Assembly (NCBI RefSeq): GCF_003327285.1
Contig: NZ_KZ848474.1
Span: 640,119 to 704,118 of the forward strand
From: Microbacterium sorbitolivorans
Lineage (GTDB): Bacteria; Actinomycetota; Actinomycetes; Actinomycetales; Microbacteriaceae
Direction of reading: 5' to 3'
DNA length: 64,000 nt
Made by a program: the position numbers and the translations under genes. Every line of letters starts with the position of its first letter. Within the stretch, counting starts at the first letter, position 1. The notes below the pieces were generated by a model that worked only from the letters and a program-made list of their open reading frames with translations, ran no database searches and had not been told where the DNA came from. Shown here in pieces: positions 43,204 to 49,756 of the stretch.

Positions 43204-43635
43204 TTACTGGCCCTCGCGGAGCTTCCGCGTCAGCGCGACGAGCTGGTCGAGCTCGTCGTTCGACAGCACCGACATGCGCTCGGCGATGTGGCGGCCGTGC
43301 GCGAGCGCGACCTCGCGGAACGTGCGGGCACCCATCTCGGTTGCGGTGACGAGGGATCCGCGACCGTCGTTCGGGTCCGGACACTTCGTCACCAGCCCGC
43401 GCACGACCATGCGGTCGACGAGCCGCGAGACGCTCGGTTGGCTGATGAGGAGGTTCGACGTGATGTCGCGCAGCCGCGCCGTGCGCTCGGGGGCGCGGGT
43501 GACAGTGAGGAGCACGTCGTACTCGCCTTGGTGGAGAGGGCCGTGCGTGAAGTCACTGGCGAAGCGTTCGAAGATCTCGTGTTGCGCTCGAAAGAGGCTC
43601 TCCCACGCCTCCACGGCAAGACGACGATCAGACAT
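43204..43635 (-). CDS. MarR family transcriptional regulator
   Basis: A 143-residue winged-helix regulator: 'GEYDVLLTVTRAPERTARLRDITSNLLISQPSVSRLVDRMVVRGLV' (winged helix) and 'PNDGRGSLVTATEMGARTF' (wing). The ATG at 43635 is preferred over longer in-frame starts to 43809, which would run through a hairpin and non-conserved sequence. The target is not adjacent: the region upstream was interrupted by the IS30-type element. Confidence 0.85.
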   Translation of the reverse strand: MSDRRLAVEAWESLFRAQHEIFERFASDFTHGPLHQGEYDVLLTVTRAPERTARLRDITSNLLISQPSVSRLVDRMVVRGLVTKCPDPNDGRGSLVTATEMGARTFREVALAHGRHIAERMSVLSNDELDQLVALTRKLREGQ

Positions 43636-44003
43636 GCATTCAAGTGTATGCGTATACCGTCTCGAAAACGCGGAAGAGCCCGGTCGGAGTGTGCCCCGAC
43701 CGGGCTCCTGTCCCTTGCACCAAGAGTTCCTGCAATCACATGCCGGTGACCGCCACAGCAAAACGATCACCGTGCAAGAACCATATAACGACGAGGTAAC
43801 GAGGTGCAAGCCTGTTCCGTTATGTTTCTGTTATTCATCGGGAATGCATAAGGGGGGCTCGGATTCGCGGGCCTGCGCGCCCTGGTCGGGGCCCGCCCGC
43901 GCCACGCGGCCGGGGTGGGCGCGCGCAGGGCTTCGCTTCTGTATCCGGAGATGCGGACGAGGCGGTTCAGCTTCGCAGGCGGGAAGAAGCACCGGCCATG
44001 AAT
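43636..44003. other. intergenic region left of the IS30 element
   Basis: No gene is supported. A stem-loop GAGCCCGGTCGG (43676-43687) / CCGACCGGGCTC (43696-43707) lies near 43.7 kb. Two AT-rich patches around 43775-43860 (TATAACG, TTATGTTTCTGTTATTCAT) look like promoter or leader sequence of a native gene whose body is absent, perhaps displaced by the transposon. The rest is GC-rich and unassigned. Confidence 0.4.
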
Positions 44004-44034
44004 GATGGCAGTCTCAACCGATCAAGGCATCACC
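44004..44034 (+). repeat. left terminal inverted repeat of the IS30-type transposon
   Basis: Begins GATGGCAGTCTCAACC and ends GGCATCACC; its complement recurs at 47009-47039 with two mismatches. A shorter copy of GATGGCAGT lies just inside at 44038-44046. Confidence 0.85.
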
Positions 44035-44075
44035 CGTGATGGCAGTATGCGCTTGGACGGAAGGAGACGGTTGGG

Positions 44076-45212
44076 ATGGCATTGAGCATGGAAGAGCAAG
44101 ATGCCGTGTGGGAGAGATGGCGAGCGGGCGAGCCGATGCGCGTGATTGCCAGAACGGTGCGCTGCAGCCGCGAAGCGGTACGGAGACGCCTGGCAAACTC
44201 TGGTGGGATCCGCCCAGCACCGCGCCGTCGCGCTGCTCTGCGGTTGTCACTGGCGCAGAGGGAGGAGATTTCCCGGGGAATCGCGGCCGGTGATTCCGCT
44301 CGAACGATCGCTGCTCGACTCGGACGGTCAGACTCCTCGATCTCGCGGGAGATCTCCCGGAACGGCGGCCGTGACCAGTACAGGGCTGCCAAGGCAGATG
44401 AGCGCGCTTGGCAGCTCGCGCAACGCCCCAAACTCAGCAAGCTCGATGCGAACGATGAGCTGCGCACCGCCGTGAAGCAGAAACTGCATGAGGACTGGTC
44501 GCCGGAACAAATCGCGGCCTGGCTACGACGGGACTTCTCTGACGACCCGACGATGCAGATCTCTCACGAGGCGATCTATCGGACCCTCTACACCGCCACC
44601 TGCCCGGCCCTACCCTCCGAGATGAGCGTCCACCTGCGCTCCGGCCGTCGACTCCGCACGTCGCGCCAGTCGCGCCGCACCGGACACGGACGCGGTCGCT
44701 TGCGGAACATGGTCTCGATCCATGATCGCCCGACACGCATTGAGACACGTGACGAGGTCGGACACTGGGAAGGTGACCTCGTGATGGGCCGCCGGCCCAG
44801 CGCCGTAGCGACGCTTGTCGAGCGCTCCACCCGTGCAGTTCGCTTAGTGAAGCTACCGGGGATCAAAGGCCCGGACGTACGCGACGCTCTGATCCGGAAC
44901 CTTCAGAATCTTCCGCCGTGGCTCTTGCGGTCGCTCACCTGGGACCGCGGAAGAGAGATGTCCGAGCACGAGCGAATCGCCCATGAGCTCGGCATCCAGG
45001 TTTACTTCTGCGACCCCCGCTCACCCTGGCAACGGGGCTCGAACGAGAACACTAACCGGCTCCTGCGCCAGTACCTTCCAAAACAAGCAGACTTGTCTCG
45101 GTACACCCAGGTCGACCTCGACCGGATCGCAGAGAAGATCAACACACGCCCGCGCGACGTTCTCGGATGGGACACCAGCCAGGACCGACTCCGCGATGTC
45201 CTCATCGCCTGA
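44076..45212 (+). CDS. IS30 family transposase
   Basis: A 378-residue DDE transposase. The N-terminal helix-turn-helix domains ('VWERWRAGEPMRVIARTVRCSREAV', 'ISREISRNGGRDQYRA') recognise the ends. The catalytic triad lies in 'HWEGDLVMGRR' (Asp, ~residue 233), 'LTWDRGREMSEH' (Asp, ~289) and 'SPWQRGSNENTNRLLRQYLPK' (Glu, ~324), the IS30 signature. All motifs are intact, so it may be active. A purine-rich box (GGAAGGAGACGG) precedes the ATG at 44076. Confidence 0.93.
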   Translation: MALSMEEQDAVWERWRAGEPMRVIARTVRCSREAVRRRLANSGGIRPAPRRRAALRLSLAQREEISRGIAAGDSARTIAARLGRSDSSISREISRNGGRDQYRAAKADERAWQLAQRPKLSKLDANDELRTAVKQKLHEDWSPEQIAAWLRRDFSDDPTMQISHEAIYRTLYTATCPALPSEMSVHLRSGRRLRTSRQSRRTGHGRGRLRNMVSIHDRPTRIETRDEVGHWEGDLVMGRRPSAVATLVERSTRAVRLVKLPGIKGPDVRDALIRNLQNLPPWLLRSLTWDRGREMSEHERIAHELGIQVYFCDPRSPWQRGSNENTNRLLRQYLPKQADLSRYTQVDLDRIAEKINTRPRDVLGWDTSQDRLRDVLIA

Positions 45213-45451
45213 CACCCGAGACTCGGTCGACGATCGACCTCTCAGCGGCGTGAACTTGCAGCTGCCGAATCAGATTACGTTGGAATCGCGATGCGCTTCT
45301 GCTTGCGCGATCACCTCGGGCGTCCACTCCTCCTCCGACACCATGCGAGCAAGCTCCCAGCGCCCATGCACCGCACACTTCTGGAAGCGTCTGGTCCCGA
45401 GTAGGATGGATTTGAAGGAGACGAACGGGAACCAGACGGTATGCTCGTCAC
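45213..45451 (-). pseudogene. gap in the transposon with a possible gene-fragment
   Basis: The minus strand from ~45420 to 45270 can be read as 'FVSFKSILLGTRRFQKCAVHGRWELARMVSEEEWTPEVIAQAEAHRDSNVI'-like sequence (given here only in parts: PFVSFKSILLGTRRFQKCAVHG and WTPEVIAQAEAHRD). It looks like the conserved C-terminus of a small actinobacterial membrane protein and has no start of its own. It may be a truncated gene carried along with the cargo. Nothing else is recognised. Confidence 0.35.
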
Positions 45452-45979
45452 ATGAAGCCAGTAATCCTGATCGCCGCGATCGATAACGATCGTGGCATCG
45501 GCCTAAGAGGTTCAATGCCCTGGAAGATCCCAGGGGAGGCTAAATACACAGCGCAGCGCACGCTTAGAACATCTTCTCCGGACATGATCAATGCGCTCAT
45601 TATGGGGCGAAAGACATATGAGTCCCTACCCCCTCATCGGCGCCCCCTCCCAGGCCGCCACAGCCTCGTAATTACTTCTCGGAGCATTGGGGAGCCAGTT
45701 GGTGTTGCCACCTCCGTCGATGAAGCACTGAGGGTGTGCGGAGAGATGTCAGACGTCGAGTCGATCTTCGTGTTTGGTGGTGCGGAAATCTATTCCCAGG
45801 CACTCGCTGCCGCCCTCCCGGATACATTGCTAATAAGCAATATTCCAGGACACTATGGGTGCGACACATTCCTCGACCCCATCCCGTCCACCTATCGACT
45901 AGAGCGCACTTCCAACCATAAGCACGGTACCGTGATGGTTCGGCACGAAACCTATGTCAGGGATTTTGGAAAAGAATGA
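45452..45979 (+). CDS. dfrA: dihydrofolate reductase, dfrA12-like
   Basis: A 175-residue DHFR that reduces dihydrofolate with NADPH. 'AAIDNDRGIGLRGSMPWKIPGE' contains the active-site acid as Glu 29 in the WKIPGE motif, which from memory is also found in the plasmid-borne DfrA12 group. 'ALIMGRKTYESL', 'LVITSRSIG' and 'IFVFGGAEIYSQAL' are the NADPH and substrate blocks. Codon use is clearly less GC-rich than neighbours. It lies inside the IS30-bounded element, so it is a plausible mobile trimethoprim-insensitive DHFR. No clear Shine-Dalgarno precedes the ATG. Confidence 0.88.
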   Translation: MKPVILIAAIDNDRGIGLRGSMPWKIPGEAKYTAQRTLRTSSPDMINALIMGRKTYESLPPHRRPLPGRHSLVITSRSIGEPVGVATSVDEALRVCGEMSDVESIFVFGGAEIYSQALAAALPDTLLISNIPGHYGCDTFLDPIPSTYRLERTSNHKHGTVMVRHETYVRDFGKE

Positions 45980-46219
45980 GCTAATCCCGTAGCTCTAGTT
46001 GTGGCAGTAGGGACTGATGCGCGGGAAGGAGTCACTCGCGCCGTCGCGAGGTAGGTACCAATCTGGGGCACCACAGCAGGACAGTTACCGGACCGTCGTT
46101 TACGGTTCCCAATAGGACCCGAGTGCGCACTTTTGCGACACATCTGTCGCACTGGATATACCTCAGCAGCACGGCCCGGAGCGTCGTTAACGACGGCGGT
46201 ATCAGGATTCCAAATCTTC
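45980..46219. repeat. palindrome-rich spacer between dfr and the FGE-like gene
   Basis: A perfect inverted repeat TGCGACA-CATC-TGTCGCA (46134-46151) and a 14-bp perfect palindrome CGTCGTTAACGACG (46182-46195) lie in this spacer; a half-match GTCGTTTACGG occurs near 46095. They could be recombinase or regulator sites, or the scars of a further element. No gene is seen. Confidence 0.4.
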
Positions 46220-46951
46220 CTAGCGCGAACCAGGCAGGGACAAGGGCGTCCAGCCGAGCGGTAAAGGACCAGACACTGCCGCTCGTTCGCGATCTCTCGC
46301 TTCGGACCACCCCTGGACTTCCCGACCGGAGCGAAGGGCGCCTCGGGCGAGTCGCAACCCGCTGCCTTCCAGCAGTGCATCCGGGGCGCTGCCTCGCCTG
46401 ACCGACGCGCGGACACTCCACGGTTTGTCAGCCCAGCTTCCGCCACGAAAGACCCGGTAGTTCCCATAGCGCGCGGGATCGAGGTAGTCCCAGCACCACT
46501 CCCAGACGTTGCCGAGAGTGTCGTACAGGCCGAAGGCGTTGGGCTCCTTCAGGGCGACGCGGTGCGGTCCCTCCCCCGCGTCCAGAGTGGTCCAGGCGAC
46601 GCCGGAAAGCGGGCCGTAGTGTGGACCCTTCGTGCCCGCGCGGCACCCGTACTCCCACTCGGCCTCTGTGGGCAGGCGGAAGCCGTCAGACTCGAGCTTC
46701 CACTGCACCTCATCGCCTGAGATGCGATATGCCGTCGACAGTCCATGCGCCTCGGAAAGCTCGTTGCAGATACTCACGGCTTGCTTCCACGTGATCCCGC
46801 TGAGCGGCAGATCGCAGGTGTCGACCGTGACGGGAGTACGGCCGAGAGAGAACGCCTCCAGCGCCACGGTGCGATGCTCGGAGCGTCGCGCATCGTGAAG
46901 CGTTACCTTTCCGGCTGGGAGGGCGATCAGATCATCGGGAAGGCTCTGCAC
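46220..46951 (-). CDS. formylglycine-generating-enzyme-like (SUMF1/FGE domain) protein
   Basis: A ~243-residue protein with the FGE-sulfatase fold: 'EAFSLGRTPVTVDTCD', 'WKQAVSICNELSEAHGLSTAYRI', 'FRLPTEAEWEYGCRAG', 'LYDTLGNVWEWCWDY', 'YRVFRGGSWADKPWSVRAS'. In this superfamily some members oxidise sulfatase Cys to formylglycine, others are sulfoxide synthases or structural. The paired catalytic Cys of true FGE are not clear here, so function is open. A GTG at 46951 is used as start; longer in-frame starts would cross the right inverted repeat. It is oriented opposite to the dfr gene inside the transposon. Confidence 0.7.
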   Translation of the reverse strand: MQSLPDDLIALPAGKVTLHDARRSEHRTVALEAFSLGRTPVTVDTCDLPLSGITWKQAVSICNELSEAHGLSTAYRISGDEVQWKLESDGFRLPTEAEWEYGCRAGTKGPHYGPLSGVAWTTLDAGEGPHRVALKEPNAFGLYDTLGNVWEWCWDYLDPARYGNYRVFRGGSWADKPWSVRASVRRGSAPDALLEGSGLRLARGALRSGREVQGWSEARDRERAAVSGPLPLGWTPLSLPGSR

Positions 46952-47008
46952 AAGGTGAGCGTATCGAAGGTCGCGAGTGGACAAGGTATGGTCTCCGCAT
47001 CGAGGTTT

Positions 47009-47039
47009 GGTGATGCGTTGACCGGTTGAGACTGCCATC
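47009..47039 (-). repeat. right terminal inverted repeat of the IS30-type transposon
   Basis: Reads GGTGATGCG...GAGACTGCCATC and matches the left end in inverted orientation at 29 of 31 positions. It lies upstream of the FGE-like gene. Confidence 0.85.
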
Positions 47040-47172
47040 GTTATCGGCATCGAGGGAACCGAAATCGCGTCGACCGACCTAAACGACGTGCCGTATAGAC
47101 CCATACGATCGCGTCCGGTCCCGGCCAGAAGCCGGATCGGTCGCGATGACGCGCCGCCGCGACCACGAATCG

Positions 47173-47610
47173 TCACAAGTTCTCGATCGCGTCCGCGAGG
47201 TTCTCGACGGGGAGCCGGGCGTCTAGCTCGGCCGTTGCTCCGCGGCGGAGAAGTGGCTCAACCTCGACCACATGAGATCGGATCTGCTGCTGTTCTTCTT
47301 CCGATCGCCCGTACGGGTTGTTCGTCCTTCGACGTACTCGATCAATCAACACATCGGCAGGTGCACTGAGCAACACCACGTGTTCGAAGCGGTCATAGAA
47401 CTGCCCCTGATTTTCGCTGGTGCCTGACACCACAACATCCGGTTCCTGCGTCAGCAGGTCTAGCATTCGAGCCTCATCCCACAAGCCGCCATCACCGTCG
47501 GTCCAATCGTCGTAGTCGGTGTCGATCGTGCGCCAGCCTCGCGTTGCGAGTTCGGCTAGCACGGTGGACTTACCTGTGCCGGACATTCCGGTGACGAGAA
47601 TCCTGGCCAT
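47173..47610 (-). CDS. P-loop NTPase / shikimate-kinase-like AAA protein
   Basis: A 145-residue kinase-like protein with the Walker A motif GMSGTGKST (residues 8-16) and a lid-like segment 'DRVRRRTNNPYGRSEEEQQQI'. The small size and 'DTDYDDWT' resemble adenylate/shikimate-kinase-like actinobacterial P-loop proteins of unknown substrate. It lies just outside the transposon's right end and is divergent from a hydrolase gene. GGATCC is absent around it. Confidence 0.75.
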   Translation of the reverse strand: MARILVTGMSGTGKSTVLAELATRGWRTIDTDYDDWTDGDGGLWDEARMLDLLTQEPDVVVSGTSENQGQFYDRFEHVVLLSAPADVLIDRVRRRTNNPYGRSEEEQQQIRSHVVEVEPLLRRGATAELDARLPVENLADAIENL

Positions 47611-47714
47611 GTTGAAACTGTATCCGCGAGTAGAGCAAGCCCGCCGAGATCGATCGTCTCCGGCAGGGCACCGAGATCGAAGTGCGCTCGGGCCTCTGGC
47701 AAGGTGAGAGCACC

Positions 47715-48458
47715 ATGTTCTTCACGTCATCTGGCCCTGACGGCGCGTCGCCCGTGCTTCTCCTCCACGGTGGTGGCGTTGCCGGATGGATGTGGGGTTC
47801 CCTCCGGAAGCGGCTTGAATCGAACTACACCGTTCTTGTTCCCGACCTACCGGGACACGGGAAGTCGGCCGCTGAGCCGTACGTCTCTCACCCGCACGCT
47901 CTTTCCGCGATCACCACGTTGTTAACTACCGCTGTTCCCGACCGGCCCGTCACCGTCATCGGGTTCTCACTTGGAGCTCAGCTCGCCATCCAACTGGCCT
48001 CAGCGCGCCCCGACCTCGTTAGTCAAGCGATCGTCGTGAGCGCTCAGGCGAAGGCCATGCCGTTTGCGAATGCCACGCTCGCCGCGCTCGGTGTCAGCGC
48101 ACCCCTGGCCCGCCAACGGTGGTTTGCAAAACTGCAAGCCCGCGAGCTCTTCATCCCTCCTCATCTGATGGAGGACTACATCAGCACCAGCTCTGACATC
48201 ACGAAAACGACGCTCCTCGCCGCGGTCGGAGCCAACATACGGTTCGAGCTGCCAGCCGCATGGTCGAAGTTTCACGGACGAGCCCTTGTCATGGTCGGGG
48301 AGCGTGAACGCCGTCTCATGCGCGACTCGGCCCACATCATCCACGCGGCCCTTCCGAGCAGCACGCTCTCTGTTGTCCCTGGATGCGGACACGGCATTCC
48401 GTTGCAACGCCCCGATTGGTTCGATGACCGTGTGATCGGCTGGCTCGATGCGATTTAG
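47715..48458 (+). CDS. alpha/beta hydrolase
   Basis: A 247-residue alpha/beta hydrolase: 'VLLLHGGGVAGWMWGSL' (oxyanion loop), 'LVPDLPGHGKS', nucleophile elbow GFSLGAQ (Ser), and 'VPGCGHGIPLQRPDWF' with the catalytic His. Substrate unknown. The ATG at 47715 follows a weak GGTGAG box; an in-frame GTG/ATG-like start at 47682 is less likely. Confidence 0.82.
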   Translation: MFFTSSGPDGASPVLLLHGGGVAGWMWGSLRKRLESNYTVLVPDLPGHGKSAAEPYVSHPHALSAITTLLTTAVPDRPVTVIGFSLGAQLAIQLASARPDLVSQAIVVSAQAKAMPFANATLAALGVSAPLARQRWFAKLQARELFIPPHLMEDYISTSSDITKTTLLAAVGANIRFELPAAWSKFHGRALVMVGERERRLMRDSAHIIHAALPSSTLSVVPGCGHGIPLQRPDWFDDRVIGWLDAI

Positions 48459-48764
48459 AGCCTGTTGACAAAGGCGCGGCTGAAGCGGTCTGCCGTAACG
48501 TGCTTGCGGTGCATGTGAGTAGCAACCTTTTCAGCGCCCAACCACCGCTCCCGCCCGGATCTCCTGTGTGCGCTCCAACAAGACATGACGAACCGTCTAC
48601 GCCAGGGCAGAACGCTCCACCGCGTGAACGGTATGGCCTACGTCAACTTCTACGACGTCAGATCTGGATGTGTTCGGGGTAGTGCTGTTGTCGGTGGTGC
48701 CCCTGGGCTATCAGTGACTCGAGCGCGGTGCGTTGTGGATCGGTGAGAACCCACACGAACCGTG
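48459..48764. other. 306-base stretch without a recognised gene
   Basis: No conserved gene is seen. A short plus-strand frame from an ATG at 48585 (about 50 codons, beginning 'MTNRLRQGRTLHRVNGMAYV') is open but has no Shine-Dalgarno and no recognised family; it may be a remnant. Downstream it meets the 3' end of the minus-strand unknown gene. Confidence 0.3.
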
Positions 48765-49370
48765 TCAACGCTCAAAGAGGTCACCGAATCCGGGGATGCC
48801 GAGATTCGACAGTCCTTCACCGAAGCCGCTGATCTGCTCACCCGCACCCGTGATGGCATCCTGGGCACCGCCTGCCCATTCGCCAACACCGGAGTTGTCC
48901 GCGAGGGAAGCGAGGTCGATACCGGACGCCATCGCCTCCAGATCCACACCTTCCGCGAGCCCTGCGAAGTCGACGCCCATCTGCCCGGCTGCCTCCAGCA
49001 AGGGGCCCGCGACGCTGCTGATGATTGCCCCACCAGCCACAGCGGCGAGCAGACCACCCGCACCTGCGACGCCCGTTGCGATGAGTCCGCCCCTGCCGGC
49101 CTTGGCGAGCAGCCCCGACATCTCGGATGAAACGCGAGATGCCGCCGGAGGAGCGTACCGATCCGTCGACGCGGGTGACGCGTGGGGACGGCTCGATTCA
49201 TCCGCCGACGGGGTGGCTGCGCGGCGATCAACCGTGACAGCGTCTGCTGCGGAGCGGACCATGTCGCGCCAATCCTTACCGCTCGAACCATGAGCAGGAC
49301 GCTGCGACGAAGACGATGCCTTCCCGGCACCTCTTGAGGCGAGATCGAAGAGACGGGAGAACGACACCAT
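48765..49370 (-). CDS. unknown Gly/Ala-rich protein behind a manganese riboswitch
   Basis: A 201-residue protein of no recognised family. The first ~85 residues are Ser/Arg/Ala-rich and probably disordered. A Gly/Ala-rich hydrophobic stretch ('GLIATGVAGAGGLLAAVAGGAIISSVAGPLL') could span a membrane or pack as a helical hairpin. Three tandem 9-residue repeats follow: VDFAGLAEG, VDLEAMASG, IDLASLADN, then a Gly-rich tail. GAGAGG precedes the ATG by about eight bases. The 5' leader contains a yybP-ykoY-type aptamer (49405-49502), so expression should respond to Mn2+. It is divergent from the TerC gene, which has its own copy of the riboswitch. Confidence 0.65.
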   Translation of the reverse strand: MVSFSRLFDLASRGAGKASSSSQRPAHGSSGKDWRDMVRSAADAVTVDRRAATPSADESSRPHASPASTDRYAPPAASRVSSEMSGLLAKAGRGGLIATGVAGAGGLLAAVAGGAIISSVAGPLLEAAGQMGVDFAGLAEGVDLEAMASGIDLASLADNSGVGEWAGGAQDAITGAGEQISGFGEGLSNLGIPGFGDLFER

Positions 49371-49404
49371 GGAGACACCTCTCGACGGGCGGCACGCGGC
49401 CAGA

Positions 49405-49502
49405 ACGTCAAGGTCTCCTCCACCCGTACGGGCCGACCTACCCGGAATCCGACCGTGGACTCGTGATGACGGGTACGTCGCGTCGGGAGTACTCCCCTTG
49501 CA
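49405..49502 (-). ncRNA. yybP-ykoY (manganese) riboswitch in front of the unknown gene
   Basis: On the minus strand the leader reads CAAGGGGAGTACTCC (49502 downward), then CGTCATCACGAG, a central CCGGGT region and GGAGGAGACCTTGACG near 49415-49405. These are the conserved blocks of the yybP-ykoY class (GGGGAGUA, CGUCAxxACGAG-like loop, closing GAGACC). It aligns well with the plus-strand copy at 49624. A TACGCT -10-like box lies at 49510-49515 just upstream. The SD of the gene is about 30 bases downstream, fitting control of translation. Confidence 0.75.
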
Positions 49503-49610
49503 AGATGACAGCGTAAGAATGTCACCTATGCTTCTGTTGTGTCGCTCACCTCACGGGAGTATCGGCGGGTGCAGGAGCCGCCCGCGGCCCGACCCATAAG
49601 TCGCGTCGTG

Positions 49611-49623
49611 TATTCTGGGCGAC
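49611..49623 (+). promoter_or_regulatory. -10 box of the TerC transcript
   Basis: TATTCT at 49611-49616 lies just before the first conserved block of the riboswitch. An obvious -35 box was not found. Confidence 0.4.
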
Positions 49624-49722
49624 AGCAGGGGGAGTACTCCGATACGGCCGGCTCGTCACTACGAGTGCATTCGCACTCCGGGTCACCGGTTCCCGTTTCA
49701 GGGAATGGAGAAGACCTTGACG
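49624..49722 (+). ncRNA. yybP-ykoY (manganese) riboswitch in front of the TerC gene
   Basis: The plus-strand leader begins AGGGGGAGTACTCC (49626-), followed by CGTCACTACGAGT, a stem TGCATTCGCA, the CCGGGTCACCGG region and GGAGAAGACCTTGACG (49707-49722). These are the yybP-ykoY blocks, and TerC-family genes are among the best-known genes under this riboswitch (alx in Escherichia coli). The Shine-Dalgarno AGGAG is at about 49744-49748. Confidence 0.85.
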
Positions 49723-49756
49723 TCACGTTTTGCACGCCATGGTTCAGGAGACCTTC

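Larger units (their letters stand above)
44004..47039. mobile_element. IS30-type cargo transposon with 31-bp terminal inverted repeats
   Basis: The left end (44004-44034) and right end (47009-47039) are inverted copies that agree at 29 of 31 positions and begin GATGGCAGTCTCAACC. Between them lie a complete IS30-family transposase, a dihydrofolate reductase gene, an intergenic stretch with palindromes and a formylglycine-generating-enzyme-like gene. The bases just outside the repeats do not show a clear 2-3 base target duplication. The element is ~3.0 kb, far longer than an ordinary IS30 (~1.2 kb). It is poor in GGATCC and lower in GC than the chromosome, fitting lateral acquisition. Confidence 0.8.

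Noticed and set aside
43676..43707. Hairpin at 43.68-43.71 kb as the terminator of a gene.
   Set aside because: No gene ends there in either direction; it may belong to the marR leader or a lost gene, so no terminator is called.
45213..45260. Right end of the IS30 element just after the transposase stop.
   Set aside because: The sequence there matches the left end only weakly; the real 29/31 match is at 47009-47039.
44004..49370. A prophage or integrative conjugative element.
   Set aside because: No phage structural, integrase, relaxase or type IV secretion genes; only the IS30-type unit and a few single genes.
49730..49756. An ATG at 49730 as the TerC start.
   Set aside because: The ATG at 49757 has an AGGAG box at proper distance and aligns with the first membrane segment.
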